Source: Alteromonas sp. a30 (GTDB lineage: Bacteria > Pseudomonadota > Gammaproteobacteria > Enterobacterales > Alteromonadaceae). From it: a stretch of 64,000 nucleotides of DNA. Positions 28,643-38,170 of this stretch are shown here, piece by piece. The notes under the pieces are model-generated. The model made no database searches, had not been told where the DNA came from, and saw nothing but the letters and a program-made list of their open reading frames with translations. Positions within the stretch are counted from its first letter, which is position 1. Each line of letters begins with the position of its first letter. The translations under genes were made by a program, and so were the position numbers. The DNA is taken from contig NZ_JABEPE010000003.1 of NCBI RefSeq assembly GCF_026788005.1, positions 248,001-312,000 on the forward strand, given 5' to 3'.

Positions 28643-28951
28643 CTATTGTAACCCTAACACGGCTTCAAGATCGCTAATTTTCGCAAGAGTCGAAACAATC
28701 TCAGGAGCATTCAATAACTGCAACTTCTTTCCGTCTTTAATGCAATCGATGCTGGCATTGATGAGCCCTGCAACACCGGCAGTATCTGCGTGTTTTAACT
28801 CCGATAATTCTAGAATAATCGTATCATCGCTAATTTGCTTAAAGCTTTCTCTTACCTTGAACAGCGCGTCAGCGACACTCTGCCAATCTAGGATACCTTT
28901 TAGCTGGATTTGATTTTCCGAAATTTTTAATACTTCACACGCAGATGCCAT
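28643..28951 (-). CDS. mlaB: Mla system STAS-domain protein MlaB
   Basis: This 102-residue STAS-domain protein has the motif ELSELKHADTAGVAGLINAS, containing the usual serine/threonine pocket (T at DTAG). MlaB stabilises the MlaF ATPase in the MlaFEDB inner-membrane complex that moves phospholipids between the membranes. It follows mlaC after three bases. Confidence 0.9.
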   Translation of the reverse strand: MASACEVLKISENQIQLKGILDWQSVADALFKVRESFKQISDDTIILELSELKHADTAGVAGLINASIDCIKDGKKLQLLNAPEIVSTLAKISDLEAVLGLQ

Positions 28952-28954
28952 TCA

Positions 28955-29614
28955 CTAACCCTCAGCAGTCTCTTTTTGCAAGCTAATTGGTTGGCTATTT
29001 TTCTTGCTTAGCTCTTCAATTACCTTTTCAATTCCGTCTTGACGAAGAATGCCTTCTAGTTCACTGCGCTTACTTGATAGCAAACTGATCCCTTCTGCCA
29101 CCATGTCATAAGCCTTCCACTCATTCGTCTTAGAGTTTCGGCGTACTTTAAACGCTATTTTTATATCGGGGCGCTCTCCGTCAGAAATTATCGCTCTAAC
29201 GGTTACATCTTTACGCTTATCGTAATCTTTTGGTGGCTCAAACTCTACTGTTTGATCTTCATACTGTCCTAGTGCAATTGCGTAAGTCGCAATCAAATAG
29301 GTTCTAAATACTTCAATATATTCAGGAATTCGTTCTTTAGGAACCTTCCTAAAATATTTTCCAAGCACCTTCAAAGCTGCAAACTGATAATCAATATAAG
29401 GAAGTAACTCTTCCTCAACAATGGCTTTCAACTCTTCAGGGTTTGACTTGATTTTTTTCTGACTCGTTTTAATTCTGTCAAATGTCTTGCTTGCAACTTC
29501 CTCTAACAACAAATACGGGTTGTCTTGAGCGAGCACGTTACCACTAAAAACAAACATCAAAGCGACTAAAAATCCTTTTAGTGTTAACCCATTTCTTGTT
29601 TTTACTGTATGCAT
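28955..29614 (-). CDS. mlaC: Periplasmic phospholipid shuttle protein MlaC
   Basis: The 219-residue protein has a signal peptide ending in SGNVLAQ and the MlaC/Ttg2D fold: EELLPYIDYQFAALKVLGKYFRKVPKERIPEY and the C-terminal GISLLSSKRSELEGIL. It carries phospholipid across the periplasm between the outer-membrane MlaA complex and MlaFEDB. Confidence 0.95.
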   Translation of the reverse strand: MHTVKTRNGLTLKGFLVALMFVFSGNVLAQDNPYLLLEEVASKTFDRIKTSQKKIKSNPEELKAIVEEELLPYIDYQFAALKVLGKYFRKVPKERIPEYIEVFRTYLIATYAIALGQYEDQTVEFEPPKDYDKRKDVTVRAIISDGERPDIKIAFKVRRNSKTNEWKAYDMVAEGISLLSSKRSELEGILRQDGIEKVIEELSKKNSQPISLQKETAEG

Positions 29615-29634
29615 TTAATCTATTCCTACTCTTT

Positions 29635-30105
29635 TTAATCGTCTTTATTCTGACTAAATAAAAACTGACCAATTAAATCTTCTAGAACCAAGGCCGACTT
29701 AGTATCCGCAATATAGTCACCCTCATTTAATGTTTCGATTCCATCGAACGAAAATCCGGGATGAAAACCAACGAATTGCTCTCCTAATAAGCCCGATGTG
29801 AGTATCGAGACCGAACTTGTGTCTGGAAAATCTCGGTATTCTTCGCTGATCACTAATGTTACGACTGGAGTGAAGTCTTCTTTGTCTAAATGAATATCAC
29901 CAACTCGGCCAATAACCACACCGCCCACTTTAATAGGAGAACGCGGTTTTAACCCGCCAATATTGTCGAACTTAGCATACAGATTATAGGTTTCCCCTGT
30001 GCCGCTGACGCCTTGATCCGCTACTTTTAACGCCATCATCAATAGCGATGCAAAAGCTAAAGCAACAAAAAAACCAACACCAACTTCTACTTTTCTCGAT
30101 GTCAC
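29635..30105 (-). CDS. mlaD: MCE-domain protein MlaD
   Basis: The 156-residue protein has one N-terminal membrane helix (about 7-26) and a single MCE domain (LYAKFDNIGGLKPRSPIKVGGVVIGRV ... SVSILTSGLLGEQFV), slightly shorter than E. coli MlaD. It forms the hexameric ring through which phospholipids pass in the Mla complex. It begins ten bases after mlaE. Confidence 0.96.
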   Translation of the reverse strand: MTSRKVEVGVGFFVALAFASLLMMALKVADQGVSGTGETYNLYAKFDNIGGLKPRSPIKVGGVVIGRVGDIHLDKEDFTPVVTLVISEEYRDFPDTSSVSILTSGLLGEQFVGFHPGFSFDGIETLNEGDYIADTKSALVLEDLIGQFLFSQNKDD

Positions 30106-30114
30106 AAATGCCTC

Positions 30115-30894
30115 CTAATTCGTACCAAACATCAGCGCAGTTAACACAAAATCCAAACCTAATACAGCCAAGGATGAATGCACGACAGTCTGCGTTGTTG
30201 CTGCACTAATTCCCTCTGAAGTGGGTATTAAGTCATAACCTCTAAAAACGGCAATCCAAGTGACTACCACGGCAAAAACAAAACTCTTTATGACGCCGTT
30301 TAGCACGTCTTCCTCAAAATCAACGGAAGACTGCATAATAGACCAGTAACTACCTGAATCTACGCCTAACCAATCCACACCAACCAAGTGACCGCCCAAA
30401 ATACCAACGGCACTAAAAATTAAGGCCAACATTGGCATCGAAATAACGCCCGCCCAAAAGCGAGGGGCAATCACACGACGCAAGGGATCAATAGCCATCA
30501 TTTCTAAACTACTAAGTTGCTCAGTAGCTTTCATTAAACCAATTTCAGCAGTCAGTGCCGAACCTGCTCGTCCTGCAAACAGCAACGCTGTCACTACCGG
30601 GCCTAATTCCCGAATTAACGATAAAGCCACCATCGGGCCAAGGCTTTCTTCCGCACCATAATCGACCAGAACGGTATATCCTTGTAACGCCATAACCATA
30701 CCGATGAACAAACCCGAAACACCGATAATCAATAGTGATTGAACACCGACGATATAAATTTGTTTGATCACCAACGACGTATTTTTAAGCGGCTGAGGTC
30801 GAGCGACAATAGCTCCAACAAGGATCAGAAAAGCCCGCCCCACAGTTGAAAAAATATTTAAGGTTTTCCTTCCAAGACTTGCCAAAAACGCCAT
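30115..30894 (-). CDS. mlaE: Mla system permease MlaE
   Basis: This 259-residue multi-helix permease of the MlaE/TrnE family contains the conserved [27 protein letters not shown] block. It forms the transmembrane core of MlaFEDB. Its start codon overlaps the mlaF stop by one base. Confidence 0.97.
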   Translation of the reverse strand: MAFLASLGRKTLNIFSTVGRAFLILVGAIVARPQPLKNTSLVIKQIYIVGVQSLLIIGVSGLFIGMVMALQGYTVLVDYGAEESLGPMVALSLIRELGPVVTALLFAGRAGSALTAEIGLMKATEQLSSLEMMAIDPLRRVIAPRFWAGVISMPMLALIFSAVGILGGHLVGVDWLGVDSGSYWSIMQSSVDFEEDVLNGVIKSFVFAVVVTWIAVFRGYDLIPTSEGISAATTQTVVHSSLAVLGLDFVLTALMFGTN

Positions 30895-31691
30895 TAGCGA
30901 CCTTCTCCTAGCACAGTTGCAAAGTCCCTAGCAGGGAAATGGAAAGGAACCGGCCCATCGGCATTTCCTTTCAAAAACTGTTGCACTAATGGGGAATCGG
31001 AAGATTGAATTTCTTCTGTCGTCCCTTCTCCAATTATGCGTTTATCCGCCATCACGTACACATAATCAGCTATAGTTAATACTTCTGTTACATCGTGCGT
31101 AACCACAATGCTAGTCAAATTCAATGCATCATTGAGTTCTTTAATCAATTTAACGAGTACCCCCATTGAAATAGGGTCTTGGCCTGCGAAGGGCTCATCG
31201 TACATAATCAATTCTGGATCAAGCGCAATGGATCTCGCTAAAGCTGCACGCCTTGCCATTCCGCCAGATAACTCACTGGGCATTAGCTCTGACGCACCTC
31301 GCAGTCCAACTGACTGTAGCTTCATCAGCACCATTGTTCGGATAATATCTTCCGGCAATCGAGTATGTTCGCGAATGGGATAAGCAACATTGTCGAATAC
31401 CGTCATATCAGTAAACAATGCACCACTTTGGAATAACATACTCATATCACGACGCGCAGCAAATAGCGCATTACGCCTCATCTTGGGAATAGAGTGCCCT
31501 TTAAATCGGATGTCACCGCTATCCGGCGTAAGCTGACCACCAATTAATTTCAGCAAGGTCGTTTTGCCGATACCACTTGGCCCCATCACCGCGGTAGTCT
31601 TCCCGGCAGGAATACGCACGTTAATATCTTCATAAATCGGGCGCTGGCCACGACTGAAGCTCATATTTTCAATTTCTACCAGATATTCCAT
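30894..31691 (-). CDS. mlaF: Mla system ATPase MlaF
   Basis: This 265-residue ABC ATPase has Walker [10 protein letters not shown], signature [13 protein letters not shown], Walker [14 protein letters not shown] and the switch histidine in VVTHD. It drives phospholipid transport by the Mla complex. It is the first gene of mlaFEDCB-ibaG-murA and is divergent from the yrbG-lpt cluster, as in E. coli. Confidence 0.97.
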   Translation of the reverse strand: MEYLVEIENMSFSRGQRPIYEDINVRIPAGKTTAVMGPSGIGKTTLLKLIGGQLTPDSGDIRFKGHSIPKMRRNALFAARRDMSMLFQSGALFTDMTVFDNVAYPIREHTRLPEDIIRTMVLMKLQSVGLRGASELMPSELSGGMARRAALARSIALDPELIMYDEPFAGQDPISMGVLVKLIKELNDALNLTSIVVTHDVTEVLTIADYVYVMADKRIIGEGTTEEIQSSDSPLVQQFLKGNADGPVPFHFPARDFATVLGEGR

Positions 31692-32034
31692 TTCAGCTCT
31701 TTGGTTAAATCTTAGAACAAGACAGTCAGGATGCTATTCACTTGGAGAGGTGCTACATATATGCACTATTTTAACGTTTTTCAAGATTTAGCGACAAAAT
31801 CAAAAAGTAACAACTTATTTGCTAATAATTCGAATAATCTTTGCTCTGTCACCCTTGCATTCCTTTCAAGTATCGCAATGTTAAAGCAAGGTAGCACTCG
31901 ATTATGTATGAAATTGTCAAATGGTTAACGACAAAACGGAACAAATGCAAAATTTACTGCTATTGCTAATAGGAATGTGGCTAACAATTTGCGACAATCC
32001 GCGCTGTCAATTTGAAGTCAAGATAAAGTAAACA
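31692..32034. other. Divergent intergenic region between mlaF and yrbG (343 bases)
   Basis: This AT-rich stretch must hold the promoters of both the mla and yrbG-lpt units, but I could not place convincing -35/-10 pairs. A tiny hydrophobic ORF occupies 31945-32031 (listed separately). A 65-codon ORF at 31731-31928 looks non-coding. Confidence 0.5.
31945..32031 (+). CDS. Possible 28-residue hydrophobic small protein upstream of yrbG
   Basis: ATG at 31945 opens a 28-codon frame with MQNLLLLLIGMWLTI followed by a short polar tail containing two cysteines, and stops three bases before the yrbG ATG. CGGA lies a few bases upstream. It could be a single-helix membrane peptide or a translational coupling leader for yrbG; it could equally be chance in AT-rich DNA. 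Confidence 0.25.
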   Translation: MQNLLLLLIGMWLTICDNPRCQFEVKIK

Positions 32035-32997
32035 ATGCTAATTGAAATAGTCATTTTTGTTGCAGGTCTCGTTGTCCTAAGCTGGGGTGCAGATAGGTTT
32101 GTGTTTGGTGCGTCAGCACTAGCGAAAAACATAGGAATTTCTCCTATGGTGATTGGTATGACGATTGTAGCTATGGGGTCATCAGCCCCAGAGATTATGG
32201 TATCTGCGACTGCCTCATTAGCAGGAACACCCGATACCGCCATCGGTAACGCCATTGGTTCAAACATTACTAACATTACACTTGTATTAGCACTTACAGC
32301 GCTAATGAAGCCAATCGTTGTGGGCTCAGCAACGGTGAAGCGTGAACTGCCTGTTTTACTCATTATTTCTATCATTGCAGCACTGTTTTTAGCAGACAGT
32401 TTTTTTCAAGAATGGGAAGGCGCTGTCCTAATGTTGCTTTTTTTCGTCACCATTGGCGGCGTCACTTGGCTGTCCATTAAAGCAGATCGCAAAGATCCAC
32501 TAGCCAAAGAGACGCTAGAAGAAATTCCTGATGGCGTCTCCACAACCAAGGCTGTCTTTTGGGTTATCGTTGGCTTAATTGCTTTACCTGTTAGCGCAGA
32601 CTTTATGGTGGACTCAGCGGTTGTCATCGCCCGACATTTTGGCTTAAGTGACTTGGTGATTGGTTTGACCATTATTGCCATTGGCACCAGCTTGCCGGAA
32701 CTCGCTGCGAGTATTGCGGGTGTATTAAAAGGCGAAGATGATCTAGCAATGGGCAATATTATCGGCTCTAACATTTTTAATATTCTAGCGGTTTTATCCA
32801 TGCCCGGAATTATCGCCCCAGGAAGCATAGACCCTAATGCAATCAGTCGCGACATGCCTGTCATGTTAGGTGCTACAGTATTATTAGTCGTGTTTAGCCT
32901 GAATATCGGAGGAATGCGTAACATTAACCGATGGCAAGGCGGCTTATTGTTAGCCTGTTTTATCGGGTATCAAGTTATGTTGTTTCAGAGCTTATAG
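32035..32997 (+). CDS. yrbG: Calcium/sodium antiporter of the CaCA family (YrbG)
   Basis: The 320-residue protein has about ten membrane helices and the two inverted alpha repeats of cation/Ca2+ exchangers: GSSAPEIMVSATAS with GNAIGSNITNI in the first half, and GTSLPELAASIAG with GNIIGSNIFNI in the second. It exchanges Ca2+ for Na+ or H+ at the inner membrane. It heads the kdsD-lpt cluster, as in E. coli. Confidence 0.95.
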   Translation: MLIEIVIFVAGLVVLSWGADRFVFGASALAKNIGISPMVIGMTIVAMGSSAPEIMVSATASLAGTPDTAIGNAIGSNITNITLVLALTALMKPIVVGSATVKRELPVLLIISIIAALFLADSFFQEWEGAVLMLLFFVTIGGVTWLSIKADRKDPLAKETLEEIPDGVSTTKAVFWVIVGLIALPVSADFMVDSAVVIARHFGLSDLVIGLTIIAIGTSLPELAASIAGVLKGEDDLAMGNIIGSNIFNILAVLSMPGIIAPGSIDPNAISRDMPVMLGATVLLVVFSLNIGGMRNINRWQGGLLLACFIGYQVMLFQSL

Positions 32998-33009
32998 TTT
33001 ATTACCTTT

Positions 33010-33984
33010 ATGAATACATCCAATTCCTTCATCGAATCAGCTTTGCAAGTGCTTGAAATTGAACAGCAAGCCATTAGCGACCTTAAACAATATATCGATA
33101 GTGATTTTGCATTAGCTTGCGAGCTCATTTTGGCTTGTCAGGGCAAAGTGGTTGTTACAGGCATGGGGAAATCCGGTCATATTGCTAACAAAATTGCAGC
33201 GACAATGGCAAGTACAGGCACACCGGCTTTTTATATGCATCCGGGAGAAGCCGGCCATGGCGACTTGGGTATGCTCGCCAAGCAAGACATCTTAATTACC
33301 ATTTCTAACTCCGGGGAAACCGATGAAATCCTGTCTTTGTTGCCTGTTGTAAAACGGCTGGGCAACAAAATTATCTCGATGACGGGTAATCCGAAGTCAA
33401 AATTGGCCCAATACTCCGACATGCACTTGTGCATTAAAGTCAGTAAAGAAGCGTGTCCGTTGGGACTTGCCCCCACTTCCAGCACCACGGCTAGCCTAGC
33501 TATGGGTGACGCGTTAGCTATCGCGCTTCTTGAAGCCCGAGGATTTTCTTCCGATGACTTCGCACTTTCTCATCCACAAGGGGCACTGGGCAGACGTCTT
33601 CTTTTGCGGCTGGACAACATCATGCACACCGGCGAGCAACTTCCTCTGGTACTGGAAAGCGCCACCATTAGCGAAGCGTTATTTGAGATTTCAGCTAAAG
33701 GGCTCGGCATGGCCGCCATAATTGACCAAGCAGGTCAGTTTGCCGGTATTTTCACTGACGGTGACTTACGCCGCGTTATCGATGCGAAAGTCGACATTCA
33801 TCAAACCCCTATCGGTGATGTGATTACCCGCAACGCGGTAACAGCACGAAAAGATATGCTGGCGGCCGAGGCTTTAAATATACTGGAAACCAAGCGCATA
33901 AATGGTTTGGTTGTATTGGATGACAACAACGTTCCGATTGGCGCTTTCAATATGCTAGATCTCTTAAAGGCAGGTGTGGCTTAA
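33010..33984 (+). CDS. kdsD: D-arabinose 5-phosphate isomerase
   Basis: This 324-residue enzyme has an N-terminal SIS domain (VVTGMGKSGHIANKIAATMASTGTPAFY, HPGEAGHGDLGM) and two C-terminal CBS domains (about 205-324). It makes arabinose 5-phosphate from ribulose 5-phosphate, the first step to Kdo for lipopolysaccharide. The next gene in most relatives, kdsC, is absent here: only 53 bases separate the stop from lptC. Confidence 0.96.
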   Translation: MNTSNSFIESALQVLEIEQQAISDLKQYIDSDFALACELILACQGKVVVTGMGKSGHIANKIAATMASTGTPAFYMHPGEAGHGDLGMLAKQDILITISNSGETDEILSLLPVVKRLGNKIISMTGNPKSKLAQYSDMHLCIKVSKEACPLGLAPTSSTTASLAMGDALAIALLEARGFSSDDFALSHPQGALGRRLLLRLDNIMHTGEQLPLVLESATISEALFEISAKGLGMAAIIDQAGQFAGIFTDGDLRRVIDAKVDIHQTPIGDVITRNAVTARKDMLAAEALNILETKRINGLVVLDDNNVPIGAFNMLDLLKAGVA

Positions 33985-34037
33985 TGAGCGCTTATCAGGC
34001 AATTGCTCAGCTCAGCCTACGGTTGGGGAGATAACTC
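33984..34037 (+). other. Short spacer where kdsC would normally lie
   Basis: An ATG overlapping the kdsD stop opens a 16-codon frame (MSAYQAIAQLSLRLGR) that ends at 34034, and the rest holds the lptC ribosome binding site GGGGAG (34025-34030). The peptide has no convincing match to the KdsC phosphatase, so it may be chance or a scar of gene loss. Confidence 0.4.
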
Positions 34038-34613
34038 ATGAATCGAGTGTCGATAAGCATCACCCTACTGTTTTTACTGATTTTGTTGCTGAACCTACCT
34101 ATTTGGCAGCACGATACCGAGGAATCGGAAAAATCGGATGCTATTTCTAGCTTCCAACCAAATTATTTGGCGAATAAAATGCTTAGTACCTTATATAATG
34201 ATAAAGGTATGGTAACGCATAAGGTGTATGCTGAAAAAATGGAGCATTTTGAAGAACTTGGGTTTACATTATTTGAGAAGCCCAATTACACCATCTTCAC
34301 TGAACGCACGGAAAATCCATGGAGTGTCATAGCGGAAGAAGGCACCTTATACGAAGATAATCGCATTCAACTCGAAAAGAACGTACAAATAAAGAGTATT
34401 GGTGAAGGGGAGTTTGTACAGCAAATTACCACCAGTTTTATCGAAATCAATCTCGACGAAAAAACCATGACGTCAGACCAACCTGTCGTCATTACGGGAC
34501 AAGACTACGTTATTCATAGCAATGGATTTGTCGCCAACATGTTAACCAGAAAGTTTGAGTTATTGGATCATGTTCAAACCATTTTTACACCGACTACAGA
34601 AAATGCACAGTAA
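34038..34613 (+). CDS. lptC: LPS export protein LptC
   Basis: The 191-residue bitopic protein has one N-terminal helix (about 5-22) and a periplasmic beta-jellyroll domain with NKMLSTLYNDKGMVTHKVYAEKMEHF and NPWSVIAEEGTLYEDN. It links the LptBFG transporter to the LptA bridge. Its 3' end overlaps lptA by 11 bases. Confidence 0.95.
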   Translation: MNRVSISITLLFLLILLLNLPIWQHDTEESEKSDAISSFQPNYLANKMLSTLYNDKGMVTHKVYAEKMEHFEELGFTLFEKPNYTIFTERTENPWSVIAEEGTLYEDNRIQLEKNVQIKSIGEGEFVQQITTSFIEINLDEKTMTSDQPVVITGQDYVIHSNGFVANMLTRKFELLDHVQTIFTPTTENAQ

Positions 34614-35127
34614 ACTTAATTTATCTGTCATCACCCTTTGCTGTGTTCTTAGCGTTAACGCAGTCAATGCAAAAGATGATGATTTCAAAAAGCCTATTAC
34701 CGTTGACTCGAAAAGCCACTTTGTTGATGGTAAACGCAAAACTTCTATCTTTCGAGAAGATGTCCATGTACAACAAGGCTCCCTTGCCATTGATGCAGAC
34801 GAGGTGGAAGTCAACGCATCAAAAGGAGAAGGTAAAGAAGTATTTATTGCTCGAGGCAAACCTGCGGTTTATACCCAAGATATGGAAGATGGCTCCACCA
34901 TAAAAGCCGTTGCCTCAGAAATACGTTATCAAGTTTCCACTCGCACACTTAAGCTATCAGGTGAGGCAGAGTTACACCAAAATAGCAGCATGGTGAAAGG
35001 CGAATCTATTACCTTTAATTTGGATAAACAACAATTATTGGCAGAGGGTCAAGACGGTGAAAATGGACGCGTCACAACCGTATTTAACCCTGAAAGTCAG
35101 CCTGAGGAAACAGGAGATAAACAATAG
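34603..35127 (+). CDS. lptA: LPS transport periplasmic protein LptA
   Basis: The 174-residue protein has a signal peptide ([23 protein letters not shown]) and an OstA/LptA jellyroll ([17 protein letters not shown] ... [10 protein letters not shown]). It forms the LPS bridge to LptDE. ATG 34603 gives the signal peptide; an in-frame ATG at 34555, inside lptC, does not. The LptB start overlaps its stop by one base. Confidence 0.95.
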   Translation: MHSKLNLSVITLCCVLSVNAVNAKDDDFKKPITVDSKSHFVDGKRKTSIFREDVHVQQGSLAIDADEVEVNASKGEGKEVFIARGKPAVYTQDMEDGSTIKAVASEIRYQVSTRTLKLSGEAELHQNSSMVKGESITFNLDKQQLLAEGQDGENGRVTTVFNPESQPEETGDKQ

Positions 35128-35855
35128 TGAAGTCGACCTTGTGTGCAATGGGATTAGCCAAATCCTACAAATCACGCCAAGTTGTTAAAGATGTATCGAT
35201 AAAAGTCAGCTCCGGGCAAATCGTTGGCTTACTTGGGCCTAATGGAGCAGGTAAAACCACAACATTTTATATGATTGTCGGCCTTGTTCCTTTAGACCAA
35301 GGTAATATTTATATCGATCAGCAAGATTTAACACTTCAACCCATGCACATTCGAGCGCGTCACGGTATTGGTTACTTGCCTCAAGAATCATCTATTTTTA
35401 GAAAATTAACGGTTTATCAAAACCTCATGGCCATCTTGCAAACTCGAAAAGAACTGGCAAATGGTCAACGTGAGCAGATTGCGGATGAGCTTATTGATGA
35501 ATTTAATATCAATCACATCCGTAACAGTGTAGGTATGAGTTTATCAGGTGGAGAGCGCCGCAGAGTCGAGATTGCGAGAGCCTTAGCAGCAAATCCTCGA
35601 TTTATTTTACTCGATGAGCCCTTCGCGGGAGTTGACCCTATTTCGGTAAATGATATAAAGAAGATAATCCAACACTTAAAGGATCGTGGTATCGGTGTAC
35701 TCATCACGGATCACAACGTAAGAGAAACGCTCGATGTCTGTGAACATGCTTATATTGTTAGTCATGGACAAGTTATTGCAGAAGGCACTTCGGAAGCCAT
35801 TCTCGGTAATCAACGAGTAAGAGATGTATACCTAGGGGATCAGTTCAAACTTTAA
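35127..35855 (+). CDS. lptB: LPS export ABC transporter ATPase LptB
   Basis: This 242-residue ATPase has Walker [10 protein letters not shown], the [19 protein letters not shown]-loop region, signature [14 protein letters not shown], Walker [14 protein letters not shown] and switch H in ITDHN. It powers LPS extraction with LptFG. The start is GTG at 35127, with GGAG at 35113-35116. lptF and lptG are not in the window. Confidence 0.97.
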   Translation: MKSTLCAMGLAKSYKSRQVVKDVSIKVSSGQIVGLLGPNGAGKTTTFYMIVGLVPLDQGNIYIDQQDLTLQPMHIRARHGIGYLPQESSIFRKLTVYQNLMAILQTRKELANGQREQIADELIDEFNINHIRNSVGMSLSGGERRRVEIARALAANPRFILLDEPFAGVDPISVNDIKKIIQHLKDRGIGVLITDHNVRETLDVCEHAYIVSHGQVIAEGTSEAILGNQRVRDVYLGDQFKL

Positions 35856-35898
35856 TGCCCCCTATAACAACCCAAATAATGATAAATGCTGAGACTAG

Positions 35899-37383
35899 AT
35901 GAAACCATCATTACAGCTTAAGTTCAGTCAGCAACTAACAATGACGCCACAACTGCAACAGGCCATTCGATTGTTGCAGTTGTCGACGCTTGACTTACAG
36001 CTAGAAATACAAGAAGCGCTGGACAACAACCCGCTACTCGAAGTCGAGGAAAGCAATGAGAGCTTCGAAAGTCTTGATGATTTCGATAAAAAAATGAGTT
36101 CTGAATCTGAACAAGGGATCAGTAGTGAAAACGAGTCTATGGACAGCAGCGATGCGCTGGAAGCGAACAATATGCCTGAAGAACTCCCGATGGATACCAC
36201 TTGGGATGAATACATTAGTGCGTCCTCAGCTCCCGCGCCAGTCACCTCTTCAAGTTCGGGAAGCCTTGATGACGATTATGTCTATCAGGGAGAAACTGTC
36301 GACTCTATTCAAGACCACTTATTGTGGCAAATGCGTTTAACGCCCTTTTCAGAAACTGACCAAGCCATCGCTTTTGCTATAATTGAAGCTATCGACGACT
36401 CAGGTTATTTGAAAGTTAGCAGCGAAGAAATACTACAAAGTCTTGATATTGAAGACGTTGAACTGGATGAAGTGGAATGTGTGCGTAAACGCATCCAATG
36501 GTTTGATCCGGTGGGTTGCGGCTCCATTACTCCTCAGGAGTGTTTATTGGTACAACTATCTCAGTTTGATTCACAAATGCCTTGGCTTACAGAAGCAAAA
36601 GCCTTGCTAGTTGAGCACTCAGATCTATTAATGAGTAAGGACTACCGCACGCTCATGCGCAAAGCGAAACTCAAAGAAGATCAGTTGAGAGAAGTCATGC
36701 GCCTGCTACAAACATTGAACCCGCATCCGGGCAGTGAAATTAACACTCAACAGCCCGATTATGTCATTCCTGATGTTTCCGTCACAAAGCGCAATGGACG
36801 CTGGATTGTCGAGTTAAATCCAGACAGCGTTCCCAAATTGAACGTGAATCAAACGTATGCAGCCATGAGCAAAAGCGCGACTAATGCTAACGATAGCCAA
36901 TTCATTCGCAATCATGTTCAAGAAGCTCGCTGGTTTATTAAAAGTATTGAAAGTCGTAACGAAACCTTGTTAAAAGTAGCTAACTGTATTGTGCAACAAC
37001 AGCAAGGTTTCTTTGAGCATGGCCCAGAGATGATGAAGCCCATGGTATTGAATGACGTGGCAGAAATGGTCGATATGCACGAATCCACTATTTCGCGGGT
37101 AACAACACAAAAATACATGCATACCCCTAGGGGCATTTTCGAACTAAAATATTTCTTCAGTAGTCATGTTGCAACCGATACTGGAGGCGAATGTTCAAGT
37201 ACGGCAATTCGCGCATTAATTAAAAAACTCGTTGCAGCAGAAAATCAGGCTAAACCCCTGAGCGACAGCAAGATTGCAGACTTGTTGGCCGAACAAGGCA
37301 TTAAAGTTGCCCGGCGGACAATTGCAAAATACCGGGAATCGTTATCGATCCCACCGTCTAACCAACGTAAAAGCTTAATATAG
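35899..37383 (+). CDS. rpoN: RNA polymerase sigma-54 factor
   Basis: The 494-residue protein has the glutamine-rich activator-response region I ([22 protein letters not shown]), an acidic region II (about 50-120), the core-binding domain, the helix-turn-helix and the RpoN box [10 protein letters not shown] (471-480), which reads the -24 promoter element. It directs enhancer-dependent transcription, such as nitrogen and flagellar genes. It lies between lptB and hpf as in most gammaproteobacteria. Confidence 0.97.
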   Translation: MKPSLQLKFSQQLTMTPQLQQAIRLLQLSTLDLQLEIQEALDNNPLLEVEESNESFESLDDFDKKMSSESEQGISSENESMDSSDALEANNMPEELPMDTTWDEYISASSAPAPVTSSSSGSLDDDYVYQGETVDSIQDHLLWQMRLTPFSETDQAIAFAIIEAIDDSGYLKVSSEEILQSLDIEDVELDEVECVRKRIQWFDPVGCGSITPQECLLVQLSQFDSQMPWLTEAKALLVEHSDLLMSKDYRTLMRKAKLKEDQLREVMRLLQTLNPHPGSEINTQQPDYVIPDVSVTKRNGRWIVELNPDSVPKLNVNQTYAAMSKSATNANDSQFIRNHVQEARWFIKSIESRNETLLKVANCIVQQQQGFFEHGPEMMKPMVLNDVAEMVDMHESTISRVTTQKYMHTPRGIFELKYFFSSHVATDTGGECSSTAIRALIKKLVAAENQAKPLSDSKIADLLAEQGIKVARRTIAKYRESLSIPPSNQRKSLI

Positions 37384-37413
37384 GTAAAGCTACTTCATAA
37401 AAGGAAGACGATC

Positions 37414-37701
37414 ATGCAAATAAATCTTACAGGCCACCACATCGAAATCACTGACTCTTTACGTAGCTATGTGGACACCAAATTCGAAAAATTAGAACGT
37501 CATTTTGATCACATCAACAACGTACATGTCATTCTTAACGTTGAAAAACTGAATCAAAAAGCAGAAGCGAAACTTAATGTTGATGGTGGCGAAATCTTTG
37601 CAGCATCTGAAAATGATGACATGTATGCCGCTATTGATTCTTTAATTGATAAACTTGACCGTCAAGTTATCAAGCACAAAGAAAAAATGAAAAAACATTA
37701 A
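37414..37701 (+). CDS. hpf: Short ribosome hibernation promoting factor
   Basis: This 95-residue S30AE-family protein (MQINLTGHHIEITDSLRSYV start, AEAKLNVDGGEIFA) lacks the C-terminal extension of long HPF. It binds the 30S decoding centre and promotes 100S ribosome dimers together with RMF. An AAAGGAAG ribosome binding site precedes the ATG. Confidence 0.95.
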   Translation: MQINLTGHHIEITDSLRSYVDTKFEKLERHFDHINNVHVILNVEKLNQKAEAKLNVDGGEIFAASENDDMYAAIDSLIDKLDRQVIKHKEKMKKH

Positions 37702-37726
37702 TTTTGAACGCTCTTAATTTTTAATA

Positions 37727-38170
37727 ATGGAAATTAAAGACATCTTGGCCCCTGGGAGTGCAAAAAGCGCTATCCCGGGGACAAGTAAAAAACGTGTACT
37801 CGAAACCCTAAGCGCTATTGCAGCAGAGGCCTCCGTCGATATAGACGCAGAAATGGTTCTCAATAGTTTAATTAGTCGTGAAAGAATGGGCAGTACAGGC
37901 ATTGGAGAAGGCATCGCCCTTCCCCACGGACGCATCGCGGGCTTAAGCAAGCCAATAGCGGTCGCCATTACCTGTAGTCCTGCAATTGAATTCGACGCTA
38001 TAGATAATCAACCTGTCGATGTGTTCTTCGCTCTCCTTGTTCCTGAAAATGAAAACCAGAACTATCTCAAAGTTCTTTCTAGCGTCGCCAGTAAACTCAA
38101 CGACAAACATGTAGTAGCAAAACTAAGAACAGCACAAACCGATTCCGCATTATACGAGGCGTTAATATGA
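37727..38170 (+). CDS. ptsN: PTS IIA-like nitrogen regulatory protein
   Basis: This 147-residue EIIA-Ntr domain has the phosphorylated histidine H67 in GIALPHGRI. It receives phosphate from NPr and regulates potassium transport and nitrogen/carbon balance. Its stop overlaps the rapZ ATG by four bases. The EI-Ntr gene ptsP is not in the window. Confidence 0.96.
   Translation: MEIKDILAPGSAKSAIPGTSKKRVLETLSAIAAEASVDIDAEMVLNSLISRERMGSTGIGEGIALPHGRIAGLSKPIAVAITCSPAIEFDAIDNQPVDVFFALLVPENENQNYLKVLSSVASKLNDKHVVAKLRTAQTDSALYEALI

Noticed and set aside
31731-31928. 65-codon ORF between mlaF and yrbG
   Set aside because: No ribosome binding site, no recognisable domain, low-complexity N/S-rich composition; most likely chance.
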